This document shows positions 36,950 through 48,315 of a stretch of DNA of 64,000 nt, in pieces. The stretch lies in assembly GCF_901933205.1 (NCBI RefSeq), contig NC_044601.1, forward strand, positions 30,914,352 through 30,978,351, in the 5' to 3' direction. Below the pieces are notes generated by a model. It was given only the letters and a program-made list of their open reading frames with translations. It did no database searches and was not told the DNA's origin. Source of the DNA: Camarhynchus parvulus. Taxonomy: Eukaryota; Chordata; Aves; Passeriformes; Thraupidae. The translations under genes were made by a program, and so were the position numbers. Positions within the stretch are counted from its first letter, which is position 1. Every line of letters begins with the position of its first letter.

Positions 36950-37225
36950 TGATGAACTCTTGTGTTTGGTTCTGGGCAACAATCTTGAAGTAGACTGAAA
37001 TTATATTGGAAACAAATATGGTGACATAACAGAGCGAGAACTGCCTGAGCTGAAAGGACTGAAGGATTGGAGTTGTTTAGCTTAGCAAAGCAAAGACTCA
37101 GAGGGTATGTTCACTATCTGTAAATTGACAGGAGCTATACATCAGGGGAAGAATAAAATTATTTGGGGAAAAGCAGAGTGTTAGCACAAGAAGTGGCTCA
37201 AATTGGTTTTGAATACATCTAAGCT
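36950..37225 (+). mobile_element. Old, highly diverged CR1-like LINE fragment
   Basis: The sequence around 36965-36985 (ttggttctgggcaacaa), 37070-37110 (gttgtttagcttagcaaag) and 37180-37225 (gttagcacaagaagtggctc) follows the order of blocks in the C-terminal ORF2/3' region of ancient CR1/L3-type elements. Divergence is much greater than in other copies. No tail could be placed. Confidence 0.5.
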
Positions 37226-37689
37226 GGCTTTTTGTAGTTTTAACAACGGGTGTGAAGCTTATTTAAAGGGTGAAAGGAGGACAAAATCCAAGGATACTTA
37301 AATGCTCAGATTCAAGAAAGGTCTCAAAGTATCAAGGTTGCTTAAGATTAATGTTTAAGATTACAAGAGACAAGAAGGGCAAAGGCATTGTCTTCATTTT
37401 ACATTTCTCGTCAGGTTTCTCCATAAACCATTATTCAGCGGTCAGACTGCACAGTTTGTCAAAGCTCCTGCTTGCTTATGGTTACTTAATGTATGCAAAT
37501 ATGTAAATGCATTAAGCAGAAATCAGTGTGATGGATATAGTCAGTGTGAAGTGATGGTCAGAAAAGAACCAGTGACAAAAGCATAGGTAATAATTCCATA
37601 AACGCTCTAATTTCCATTTTTAAAAGTTATCCATCCACAAGGTTAGTTGTGCTCTTTGCTTTTTAGTTTAGGTAGTGCATTTCAACATT
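37226..37689. other. Unique-looking DNA between two CR1 copies
   Basis: No recognised element. A 78-codon frame at 37270-37506 lacks motifs. Confidence 0.45.
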
Positions 37690-38955
37690 TTACTCCTTTT
37701 AGCAGCACACCATCTAAATAATGAGGTGATTGGTGACAGCCAACATGGCTTCACTGCAGGCAAATTGTGTCTGACAAATTTGGTAGCCTTCTATGATGAG
37801 ATTACTGCAGTGGTGGATGAGGGAAGAGCAACAGATGCTATCTACCTGAACTTGAGCAAAGCATTTCACAATATCCTGCATAACATCCTTGTCTCTAAAC
37901 TGAAGACACATGGATTTTCAGATGGAACAGTTGCTGGATAAGTTGTTGGATAATTTCTTATCCAAGTCGTTGGATGAGAAATTGGCTGGATGGTCTCACT
38001 CCAAGAGATGCAGTGAACAGCTAAAGTGGAGACCAGCGGCAACTGCTCTTCCTCAGGGCCCAGTATTGGGACCATCACTGTTTAAAATCTCTGTCAGCGA
38101 CACAGACAGTGGGACCAAGGGCACCCTCAGCAAGTTTGTCATTGACACCAGGCTGTGCAGTGCTGTCAACACACTGGAGGGAAGGGATGCCATTCAGAGG
38201 GAGCTGGACAGGCTAGAGAGGTGGGCCTGTGTGAATCTCCTGAAGTTCAATAAGGCCAAATATAAAATCCTACACCTGGATTGGGGAAATCCCAAGTACA
38301 AACTGGGTGGAGAATGGATCATGAAGAAAAGGACTTAGGTGTGCTTGTGGTGAGAGGCTGGAGGCCAATCATGTCCCAGGCTTCATCAAAGGGAGCACTG
38401 CCAGGAGTTGAGGGAGGTGATCCTTGCCATCTTCTCAGCTCTTGTGAGACCCCATCTGGAGTGCTGCATCCAGCTCTGGGGTCATCAACACAGAAAAGAT
38501 GTTGACCTGTTGGAATGAGTCCAGAGAGACATGAAGCTGATGGCTGTAGCACCTCTGCTATGAAGACAGGCTAAGAGAGTTGGAGCTCTTTAGCCTGGAG
38601 AAGAGAAGGCTCTCGGGAGACCTTGCAAAAGCTTTTCAGTACCAAAGGGGGCTACAAGAGAGATGGAGAGGGACTTTTCACAAGGGCAAGCAGAGATAGG
38701 ATGAGGGAAAATGACCTTAAGCTGAAGAAGGGTAGATTTCGATTAGATATGAGGAAGAAAGTCTTCACTGTGAAGGTGGTGATGCACTAGCACAGGTTTC
38801 CCAGAGAAGCTGTGGATGCCCCATCCCTGGAATTGTTAGACAAAGCTCTGAACAACCTGATCTAGTGGAAGGTGTCCCTACCATGGTAGGTGCATTGGAG
38901 CTAGATGATCTTTAAGGTCCATTTGCACCCAAGTAATTTTAAAATTCTATTACTT
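37690..38955 (+). mobile_element. CR1 LINE, 5'-truncated in RT, plus strand
   Basis: The element begins in the RT just before SQHGFTAGKLCLTNLVAFYD and continues to a degraded tail near 38940-38955. Motif A reads YLNLSKAFHN, with the catalytic aspartate changed to asparagine. Motif C reads FVID at 38135-38146 instead of FADD. Around 37935-37975 the unit gttggat(a/g) appears three times, with an inverted ttatccaa between, where the conserved WLDGR segment is expected. The downstream ELDRLERWACVNLLKFNKAK region and the 3' UTR are well preserved. A block near 38370-38400 has lost some bases. Inactive. Confidence 0.9.
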
Positions 38956-40249
38956 TATTATCTACTTGGTTAAAATTGCAGACATACCCTAGAAGTCAGT
39001 AAAAGTAATAATTTCAATAGTCAGGTAGGCCTATTGAAATCCTAAGGAAACCAATGTACAATTATTTGAGAATGAGATCTTATGAAAAGAGAAAGATGCA
39101 TTTCAGAACTGTTACAAGTAAAAGTGGAAGAGAAGATCACCTAATCAGCTGAGAGACGGAGAAAGGAAATGTGTCTTAAAATTTGCTTTTTAAAGAGAGC
39201 AAATACTCTAAGAGAACCTCCACTAACATTTGCACAACACCAGCCGGAAAAGTCTGGCAGTTTTTCTTATTTTCAGGTAAGTTTGCAGTGAGATAGGTGA
39301 GTTGCAAATGTCAAATAGTATATTACAACAAAACTCTCCTGTAGCAGAACAGCTCAGTAGTGGCTCAGCAGTAGCCCTTCAGTGCTCTCCCCCAATAAAT
39401 GCTAGCAAGATTCAGCCCTCCACTATACACAGAACAAATGATCTAGCTATGAAGCATGTCAGATATAGTACATCCCCAAAAGAAGTAGATGTTATGTTCC
39501 ACTCTGGATGATCTGTGTAAGACTGCCTGACCCAATTTCAAGTCCACACATGCTTGGGAAGACATGCAAAAGAAAAGAGACATTCTGCAATATGTTCCCA
39601 ACCAATGCTGTTCGAATGGATATCCCACTGCTGAGGTCAGGCAGTCCAGGTCAAATTTAGGATATGCCAGCCACAGCATTCCTTTCTATGCTTTTTGTCT
39701 ACTGCTGACAGCATGCATAGATCGGGGCAGCTTGAACATATCTCTGTTGTTCTTAACAGACTGTAACCAGTGTAGCCTTTTCTGAATAAATGATGGTATG
39801 AAGAATAATATGCTTGGCCTTAGCATCACCCAGATTCCGCTTATAGGCAGGAAAAATATTGCTCTGCTGCAAAGCTATAGCAGCAAGGCTGCTAGAAACT
39901 GGCATGCATCTAATGTGTGCTCTAACACATAACTCAGAGAGGACTGTTTGGGTTCTGTTGGCCAGACTGAAAACTATTTTTGCACCTGCAAGGCAAACCT
40001 CTGCTATGGGATGAGATCAGTATACAATCAGAATGTAACAGCAGTTCTAGCATGCAGTCTCACTCTGTTATTCAGACCCACTCTCTAAATTTCTATCATC
40101 CCATGGACAGTGTTCAGTAGAGGGCACCCTCACTCTACATAGCAAAAAGAGCTGGGCAAAGAACAGGAAGTGAAAGAATCCTGTTCCACAACTAGTGACA
40201 TAAAAATTAATGTTTCTTAGCCAGTCACTATAGAAATAGACATTATCTA
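38956..40249. other. Unique-looking DNA
   Basis: No recognised repeat family or exon. Open frames at 39302-39785 are short and motif-free. Confidence 0.5.
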
Positions 40250-41636
40250 GTGCAGCTTCAGCAAATTTGCTAACACCAAAACCGAGTGTTGCATTCGACA
40301 TGCCTGAGGGAATGGATGGTAAACACAGGGAGGACCTGGACCATTCCAGAGGTGGGCCAATGAGAACCTCAAAATGTTCAACAAGGCCAGGTGCACGGTG
40401 CTGCATCTGGCCTATGGCAACCCCTGCTATCAGCACAGGCTGGGGAATGAACAGAGGGAGAGCATCCCTGGGGAGAAGGACCTGGGGGTGCTGGTGGGTG
40501 AGAGGCTGGACATGACCCAGCCATGGGCACTCCCAGCCCAGAGAGCCAAACGCATCCTGGCCTGCATCCAAAGCAGCGTGGGCAGCTTCTGCTGCTCTGC
40601 TCTAGTGAGACACCAGTAGGAGCATAGTATCCAGCTGCCAGGTCCTCAGTACTAGAAAGTCATGGAGCTGCTGGAGCAGGTCCAGAAGAGGGCCACACAA
40701 ATGATCAGCAAGGAGAAGCACCTCTCATACAAAGAAAGACTGAGAGAGTTGGAGTTTTTCAGATTGGAGAAGGGAAGGGTACAGGGAGACATTATTGTAG
40801 CCTTCTGGTACCCAAGGTGGATAAGATGGAGCAGACTTTTTTGTAAGGCCTGCAGAGATAGGAAAAAGAGGTAATTGTTTTAATCCAAAGAGCAGATAGA
40901 TTCCAACTAAATACAAGGATGGAATTTTTACAGTGAGAGTGACTGGAAAGCTGCCCAGGGAAAAAGGACCTGGGGGTGTGATCAGCAGTGGCTGAATGTG
41001 AGCCAGCTGTGCCCAGGTGGCCAAGAAGGCCAACAGCACCCTAGCCTGTATCAGCAACAGTGTGGCCAGCAGGATGAAGGCAGTGATCATCTCTCTGTGC
41101 TTGGCACTCGTGAGGCCATTCCTCAAGTTCTGTGTCCAGTTCTGCAAGTGAGTTCCCCCTCCCTACAAGATGGACATTGAGGGGCTGGAGCATGTCCAGA
41201 GATGGGCAACAAGGCTGGAGAAAGGTTTAGCAGCAAGGTGGGGTTCAACCTCTTCTGCCAGGCAACCAGTGACAGAATGAGAGGACACAGCCTCAAGCTG
41301 CACCAGGGGAGGTTCAGGCTGGACATCAGGAAGAATTTCTTCATGGAAAGGCGTGGCAAGCATTGGAATGGACTTCCCAGGAAGGTGGTGAAGTTAGCAT
41401 CCCTGGATGTGTTCAAGAAACAACTGGACATAGCACTTAGTGCTCTGTTCTAGTTGACAAGGTGGTTACCCAGAGAGGTCATAGATGCTCCATTATAATA
41501 TTGAAGGTCAGGCTGGTCTGGGCTCTGAGCAACCTGATCTAGTTAAAGATGTCCCTGATCAATGTAGGGGGCTTAGACTAAATGACCTTTAAAAATCTCT
41601 TTCAACTCAAATCATTCTATGATTCTATGATCATAA
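40250..41636 (+). mobile_element. Mosaic CR1: one CR1 subgroup interrupted by an internal piece of another
   Basis: The 5' part (40250-40946) runs from the RT motif C region (FANT at 40266-40277, one aspartate codon deleted and the other changed) to the start of the 3' UTR (tttacagtgagagtgac). At about 40943-40949 it switches to a second CR1 subgroup at an earlier point in the element (gaaagctgcccaggg, then kkdlGV-type coding sequence). The second piece continues through its own C-terminal and 3' UTR sequence to ttgacaaggtgg (41454-41465). It then switches back to the first subgroup (acccagagaggtcatagatg) and ends in attctatgattctatgatca. The inner piece has no 3' tail, and both joins show short microhomology (ctgg; aggtgg). 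Confidence 0.75.
40947..41461 (+). mobile_element. Inner, tail-less CR1 segment of the mosaic
   Basis: About 515 bp covers the same relative region as 40490-40960 of the host copy, so C-terminal ORF2 sequence appears twice in tandem with different subgroup signatures. The last recognisable inner bases (gtgctctgttctagttgaca) normally lie about 50-70 bases before the tail in this subgroup, as seen at 22345-22450. The missing tail argues against ordinary target-primed insertion of the inner piece. Template switching or later gene conversion are alternatives. Confidence 0.65.
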
Positions 41637-44232
41637 ATGAGAATAACTTTGCAAAATGAAAATACTAACCTCCTTGCTAAAACAGCTATGTTGTTGGTGC
41701 TGTTTACAGATGAAGGAACAAGGGTCGTATTAACTGACTAGTATAAAAGGATGCCTGAAACAAGAATGCTATATAAGGGAGTTTAAAAATCTACACTTCC
41801 ATTACACTAGTTGTCACCTTGCAGTCAATATGTGACTGAAGTCAGATACTGCTCTATGATCAGAATTAAATAATCATACCTTTAAGCACCTTCTCTTTTA
41901 GGTGTTCTGTGGTTTCATTATCTTTGCTCTTACTTTGAGGGTAAATAACTCTATGCATCACCTTCATTTTTTGTGTCACAATGCAAATGGCATGGCACCT
42001 CAGAAAGAGGTGGACCTATATCCTGTATATGATTAGGTAACATTTTCTCTTATGTCCATCTTGAAACTATGAAGCATTAAAGTTTTCACTCAAGTTTCAA
42101 CAGCATGATGAGAAAGTACCTTCAACCAGATGTCCATGCTACTGTCTTCAGAAGGCTGTTCAAGGCCAGCCTCATCCACATATTTAGGGAATGAGGCAAC
42201 TCACAACATGTGTTATACTTTCTAAGGCCAGCCATGTCTTTATGGCAATCCAGATTTCCTCAGATCCCTTTGAATTATTAATGATCACAAATTGCTGAGG
42301 TGAAAGTCCTCAGCCGAGTTTGCACAGAGGCTATCTCTTTCCTTCACTAACTCATTAAATGTGACAAACAACATGATTTCCAGAATCTGCTGATTTCCAG
42401 AATGAGAGGCAACTGGCCTTTTTTTGCTAGCTGAAACATTAACCAGGTTCTAATTTGTAAAAAGACTACTCCTAATCTTGATTTCTTGAGGCTCTTTTCC
42501 CAGCTGTCTAACCAGCAGCTGTCTAACTCTGGAAGCCATGACCTTAGCAGCATGCAGGTCAGTTATAAGAAACACGAAGTTATAAGTTTATAAAAACACA
42601 CAGCCATTCCTGCCATGTGTGAGGTTACCCAATTAAAACTCATAAGGAGCACTGTTTCTTCCCATTCTTCTCAAAGTGCACAACTGCCAGCATGTCTGAG
42701 GCACGCACATGAGGTCTTTCAACAATGTGCTAGAATTATTGTCTCATTTTGGTCTCATAACAACTACACTTTTGTACATATTCACGCCAGCTGCAGGATT
42801 CAGGTCAGCATTTTCTACCTGAAGTACAAATTACTTCTGCAGGCTTGATTTGATTTGTGACTGTTTCACACTAAAGCATAGCATATCAACTAATTTTTCT
42901 TTTTAAACATGCCTAGTTTGGGTCAAAGCATCCTCCTTTTGCTGTCTCACCAAGGCAAATATAGAAGTGCTGGAAATTGAATACTACTTTTTTTATAAAT
43001 TCTGAAGAAAAAACATCAACTGAATTATATACAAGACTTTTATATCAAGGGAACAGGACCCCAATTTAAGGATCATAGATTGCTCATTTTGCATATGTAT
43101 GCAAGTATGCCACTAAGCTTCACCCATCATCCTCCTACATTCAAAGAACATTAAGCCTGCAAAGTAAAGCACTTAGAGACAAAGTAACAAAAGAATAAAA
43201 TACGCCTGTTAGCTTTAATTCAGCCCACTCTCATGTGTGAATTGCTCTTAATCCTAGTGAAGTGGCTATACTTTCAAGACAGATAGCAAAAACTTTAGAC
43301 AATTTCAAAAGGAAACCAGAAGACTTTTCAGTCTCTATAACATTATGGGAAAAGCAGATTTCATTCTTCATTTTCTACTTTTGATAGAACTATTTTCCCT
43401 TAATCCTTAAATAGATACTCAAATATTTTCACAGGTTCTGGAAAGGTTGTGATTCATATGGAGCAATGCAAAGAATATCATGGTGTAACATCAGGTTGAA
43501 AAGGTTCAGACAGCTACTGAATGCTGAGAAATTAGTCTTCCTATAAATGCTGAGTGACACCAGCATCAATAAAGCAGTCATGGAAAGAAGTATGAGCCAT
43601 GTGGAAAAGTTTGACAGTTCCAATAAATGATGATAAGACGTTGTTTTCAAAGGTAAGTATTCCCATTGCTTTCTTCTTTGAGACATTTTGTTGGAATGCT
43701 GCTTTTGAGAAGTAGAGAGAATAAAGCATTAATATTCCTCAAAGGGAGATTAAAAATTAATTCAGCTATTAAGCAATATGTACCTCCCAGGCAGGATTTA
43801 TGTAAGTGACATTCTGAGCTTCAAAACATGGGAGGATATGATAATTAATATGTAACTCTTTAAATGTATACAGTGAGAAATTAAGGACCTTGCATAAAAT
43901 TCAGAAGACAAGATAGAATCTTGTGCCTAATTCTGTCTTTATGGATAGTTAAATGAGTTTTCCATCATTTCCAACAGTTTTTCCTCACTACTTAGATGAC
44001 AAATTCTGTACTGGCAGATACTGTGTATCTTAAAAGACCTAACCCAATGAGAAAGAAATCTTGTTTGGGAGATGCAGAGGCAGTATGGTGAACATGGATG
44101 AAAACTGTGAATAAAAATAGTGCCATCAGTGGGATGTTCTATGTCACCTACACTTGAACTTCTGATTCTACTTAGGAACCATTTCATCGCCGTGTAGCAG
44201 AAAACATACATAACTGAGGCATCCAAATAATA
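41637..44232. other. Unique-looking DNA
   Basis: No gene or known repeat was recognised over about 2.6 kb. A 13-base direct repeat (tgatttccagaat) lies near 42374-42403. Open frames are below 90 codons. Confidence 0.5.
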
Positions 44233-44568
44233 GATTCATAGAATGGTTTGAGTTGTAAGGGATCCTGAAGGTCATCTGGTCCCAATCCTTCTACCACAGG
44301 CTGGCAAACTTTGCACTAGACCAGGTGGCACAAATGGATGGGGCATATACAGCTTCTCTGGGCAACCTGTGCCTGTGCATCATCACCCTCATAGTTAAGA
44401 ATTTCCTCCTAATACCTAATTTAAATCTACCTTCCTTCAGCCTAAGGCTGTTCTCTCTTGATCTATCAGGACATGACCTTGTAAAAATTCACTCTCTAGC
44501 TCTCATGTTGCCCTCTTTGCATACTGAAAGGCTCCTCTAAAGTCTCCCTTGACCTTCTCTAGGCGGAC

Positions 44569-44953
44569 TGTGGGAAATAAGAAAAGTCTTACAGGACAAG
44601 GACCTTTTTCACCTTTAAATCCTGTTAAATCCTGTTCACTTTTGTTCACTTTTGTTAACAAAAAAGGACTCTGGGAAGGGTTCAGCTGCAGGTTGGATGG
44701 CCGGAGAGCGGGCTGATAGTCACCTCCTGCATGAGGCAGTGCTTGGCTGGGGACATGAGTGGACACCACATGATCAGAGAGCTGACTGGGTAAAGGGACA
44801 TGAGAACAGTGACACCACAGTTGCAGGCAGCCAATGTGTGCTTTTTTGGTTAAGTTTTGGTGAAGTTTCGAGTATAAAAAGGCTCGGCTCATTACAATAA
44901 TCTCCTTCAGAGCAAGCAAGGAGGTCTGTGTGTCTTTGTTCCCCATTACTACA
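44569..44953 (+). mobile_element. Solo LTR of an endogenous retrovirus, inserted into CR1
   Basis: A 385-bp element begins TGTGGGAAATAAG and ends TTACTACA (TG...CA termini). It has an LTR layout: CCAAT box at 44831-44835, TATAAAAA at 44873-44880, and an AATAAT poly(A)-like signal at 44896-44901, all on the plus strand. Flanking 6-mers gcggac (44563-44568) and ccagac (44954-44959) match at four of six positions, consistent with a decayed 6-bp target duplication. It contains two adjacent pairs of exact 10-bp tandem duplications (44616-44635 and 44636-44655). No internal viral genes remain. The family name is not known to me. Confidence 0.75.
44831..44880 (+). promoter_or_regulatory. LTR promoter elements: CCAAT and TATA boxes
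   Basis: CCAAT at 44831-44835 and TATAAAAA at 44873-44880 are spaced about 40 bases apart, as in a retroviral U3 promoter. Transcription would begin near 44905 in the plus direction. Whether the LTR is still active is unknown. Confidence 0.55.
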
Positions 44954-45335
44954 CCAGACCAGCTGCAACTCTGTGTCAGTCTTCTCTCATTGGAGATGTC
45001 CTCCATCCTCCTGATCTTCTTTGTGGCTTCTGGACTGACACCAACAGGTCCACATCTTTCTTATGTTGACTGCATCCACATGTTCGATGCAGGGTTCCAG
45101 GTGAGTTCTCACCAGAGCAGACCAGAGGGGCAGAATCCCCTCCCTGGCCCTGCTGCCCACGCTGCTTTGGAGGCAGCCCAGGATGCAACTGGCCTTGCAG
45201 ACTGCAAGTGCACATTTGCTGCCTAGACCACACACCTTGGTGTCGGAGGCAAACTTGCTAAGGGTGCCCTTGATCCCACTGTCCATGTTGTTGACAAAGA
45301 TGTGAATCAGCAGTGGTCCCAGTATGAACTTGCAT

Positions 45336-48084
45336 TATTTGGAGCAAGCAAACATACAAAAAGCCTGCATTGTTTTTTAATTGTGTTTCAAAAGGCCATC
45401 ACACTAAGAAAGAGATTATAGAAAACAGCTCAATTTTAGAAGCTGAAAGAGGAAGTGAACTAAAAAAAGAAATTATACCAATCCTTTCTTTTTCTTACTT
45501 TGTGGTAACATCAGAGAGTTATGATTGGGAGCTATGGAGACTGTGGAAATGAAAAAATACTATTACCCTGCACAGCTCACAAGAAAGGACATTGCATTGC
45601 CACAGTCTTCAGAAGTATTTCTTTTTCTTCAGTGTGTGTTCAAGTGCCCTTACACAGGAAACAGCCTCTGAGCATGAAACATCAGTTATTACTTCAATGT
45701 CAGTGCCTTCTCCACAGCAGCACACCTTCTTTACATTTCTGCAAGGAATTGCCAGTGTGTCAGACACAGCTGCAAGAGGGTGTCAGGGGCATCACTGTCT
45801 CCCCATAGGTGATGGGGAGGACAGTTCTGAGGCTACACAAGCTTGACTCCTGCTAATCCCTGAGAGCTGCTTCTTCCCATTTTAGCCTCAGTGCACACAG
45901 AAGACACCCCAGCAAAGCTGCCAAATGGTATGACTGGGAAATAATACACAGTTTGTGAGGGAGCAGTGTGTACTCAGACAGATTTGGTCAGTGCCCAGGT
46001 ATGATGTATAAGAGCAGGGCTTGTCCTTGCAGGGTGCTAACTGCCCCACTCATCCAAGCACTTGCTGCCAGTGGCATAAATGTCAGCCAGCCTCATTATC
46101 TGTGTCTTTATACAAAACGCGTGGCACCAAAAAATGAGGAGCCCTATCTCTCTCACTCCCTCTCCTTTTAATCAATTTCTGCTTTTGCCTAGCTAAGCAA
46201 ACCAATTTAGGACGACAGGTTTTCTGGTGTATAGGCTGCTGCTATAACAAATCTTGTCTTTCAGAAAAGGTAATAACTGCTAGTACAGCTGCTGCCACCA
46301 GTAATGAAAAGAGAAGCCTGCATGGCAACTTTTTCATTATAGCATGTAACCTTCTTGATTTCCCCTATGTTCTTTAACAGCACAGTAACGAGGGAAAATA
46401 GATGTCTTTATCAACAAATGGAAGCCATCCCTTTCCAGAATTCTGCTTCATAGATAGAGAAGAGACTGTTATGTTTGCAGGAATATTAAAAGATGCTCTT
46501 GCAGACATCTTTACATTCCCATGATAGAGTCAAAAATATCTCAGCTTGCAGTTCATTTTCTAACAAGCAGCTGGCCCCATTGAACTTTGAACTTATTCTA
46601 ATACGTTGTGCATATAAAGGACATTCTTTAGCAAAGCCAGGTTGGGTTTTGGGGTTTTTTTCCATGAAACAATAAGTCTCTGGGTGATTAAAAATTGAAG
46701 AATTTAGGCTATTTACTTATGGTGTTACACTGTATGCTATTTTTCCAAACAGATCTGAAAAAAAAGTTGCATCCTCTTGCTGCTATTCACTAGGAGACCT
46801 GTTTATCATTATTAATTTTTTTTTTTCTGGTGCCTTCTGAAGGGAACTACCACAGTTAGAGGCAGCATTCTATCAAAATATAGATCTGAGCCTCTTCAGT
46901 TACTAAAATCTAGATGCGTAAAATCTAGATGCAAATTAGGGACCTGGGCTCACTATTTGAAAAAAAAGTATTTGGTGCTTCTGCTATCAGTATTTGACAA
47001 AAATGAAAGTCAGCCTGTATTTCATAAAAATGTTCCAATTCAGTGGTGTTTTGAGTCCTCATGTAAACCTTATATTAACTTCCACACTATCAGAAAAATC
47101 AGTTCAGTTTCACATACCCTCACAAGTCAAGCACATCTGGCCATTGTATGCATGAGAAATTTCACCATTTTTTGTGCTAAAATGTGGCCAGGTGGGAAGC
47201 AGAGACAGAATGGACACACAGTGATGGGTAATTTCATTCTCATTATTCACTAACACAGGGACTGTATCTTTAAATTAGAAGTCATGAGGAAATTGCTTTT
47301 GGTGACCTCTACCAAGAGCAGGTCTGTGCCAGTCTGTACAGGATGCATACGTATGCCCTTGTCTGTTGTATGCCCCCCCCGACATTATAACCCTGAATAT
47401 TGAAAAGCAGTGCAGCATGCCACAGGATTTTCTTGTTCAAAGCTGATGCTGTACTTCAGGGTTTTGCAAATTTGCCTTGTGCAGGACTTCTTTTTGCTAT
47501 TGTCTTGCACCAGACAGTATCAGTTCTGCTAGGAAGGAGACTTGCTGGTATTTCTGCAAATAAACTGGATGCATTTCTCTCATTCTATAATTTCCCTAGA
47601 TTTTGCCTAATTTGGAAGGGAGGTTTGCATACTGTAATCATAAAGCCTGAGCCCTTACCTTCTAAAGTATGACACATATTCTTCATACTACTCTGAGATC
47701 ACCACACCAAAATTACACGCAAACTAAATATGCATCTCTGGGAGATGACAAAGAAAATACACTTTAAGATGCAAATTCTCTGCCAACAGAAGCACTCACT
47801 AGTCTGTAGTTTATAGAAATCAAAGCAATCTTGGTCAGCCTGCAGATGTTTTAGACTGAACCATACGGAGAAGACACTGCTTCTCAGCCAAACCTATCTG
47901 GCATTCCCTCCTCCTATCATGGCAGATAGTTCTTTCAGCTTTTCCTTCACCAAAATTAAGATAGAAAATTATTTTGCTCATGCTGGTAAATCAAAATACT
48001 TGTGCTTACACTTAGCTCCAGGTTTGTTGTGCCCAGTAGGATTAGTCCAAGGAACAACCTTAATCTGGACATTCAAATAAAAAC
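45336..48084. other. Unique-looking DNA
   Basis: No recognised transposable element. The plus-strand frame at 45370-45552 has a hydrophilic composition but no splice or start support. An 8-base C run lies at 47373-47380. A small tandem duplication is listed separately. Confidence 0.5.
46904..46932. repeat. 14-base tandem repeat
   Basis: taaaatctagatgc occurs at 46904-46917 and 46919-46932, separated by one base (period 15). This is a slippage-type duplication. Confidence 0.85.
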
Positions 48085-48315
48085 TGGTACACAGGAGATT
48101 CCTCCTGACCTTCGTGAAACACATTTTACTGTGAGGGGGACTGAGCACTGGCACAGGTCGCCCAGGGAGGTTGTAGAGTCTCAATCCTTGAAGGTGCAAA
48201 AAAGCTGTCTGGACATGTTCCTGGGCAATCAGCTCTAGGTGGTCTTGCTTGAAACAGGGATTGGATCCTATGACCTTCAGATGTCCCTTCCAACCTCAAC
48301 CATGCTGTGATTCTG
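48085..48315 (+). mobile_element. CR1 LINE 3' end, plus strand
   Basis: About 230 bp includes ttttactgtgaggggga, gagcactggcacaggt, cgcccagggaggttgtagag and the end block cccttccaacctcaaccatg with a degraded ctgtgattctg tail. Diverged CR1-like sequence may extend upstream to about 48050. Confidence 0.85.

Larger units (their letters stand above)
44233..45335 (-). mobile_element. CR1 LINE, minus strand, split by a solo LTR
   Basis: The CR1 3' end occupies 44233-44568 (tail ttcatagaatggtttgag, then 3' UTR). The same element resumes at 44954-45335 with C-terminal ORF2 and RT motif C sequence. Deleting 44569-44953 plus one copy of the 6-base duplication restores a continuous CR1 alignment. Read on the minus strand, the motif C region is KFASDTKV (45242-45253), with the first catalytic aspartate replaced by serine. 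It is followed by a jump into the C-terminal block ILGCLQSSVGSRAREGILPL, so an internal deletion is also present. The 5' break is near 45335. Confidence 0.85.

Noticed and set aside
40068..40571. 167-codon minus-strand open frame
   Set aside because: Most of it is antisense to the plus-strand CR1 starting near 40250, and the rest has no motif.
44503..45006. 167-codon minus-strand open frame
   Set aside because: It spans a CR1 tail, a solo LTR on the opposite strand and more CR1, so it is a composite of three repeat segments and not a gene.
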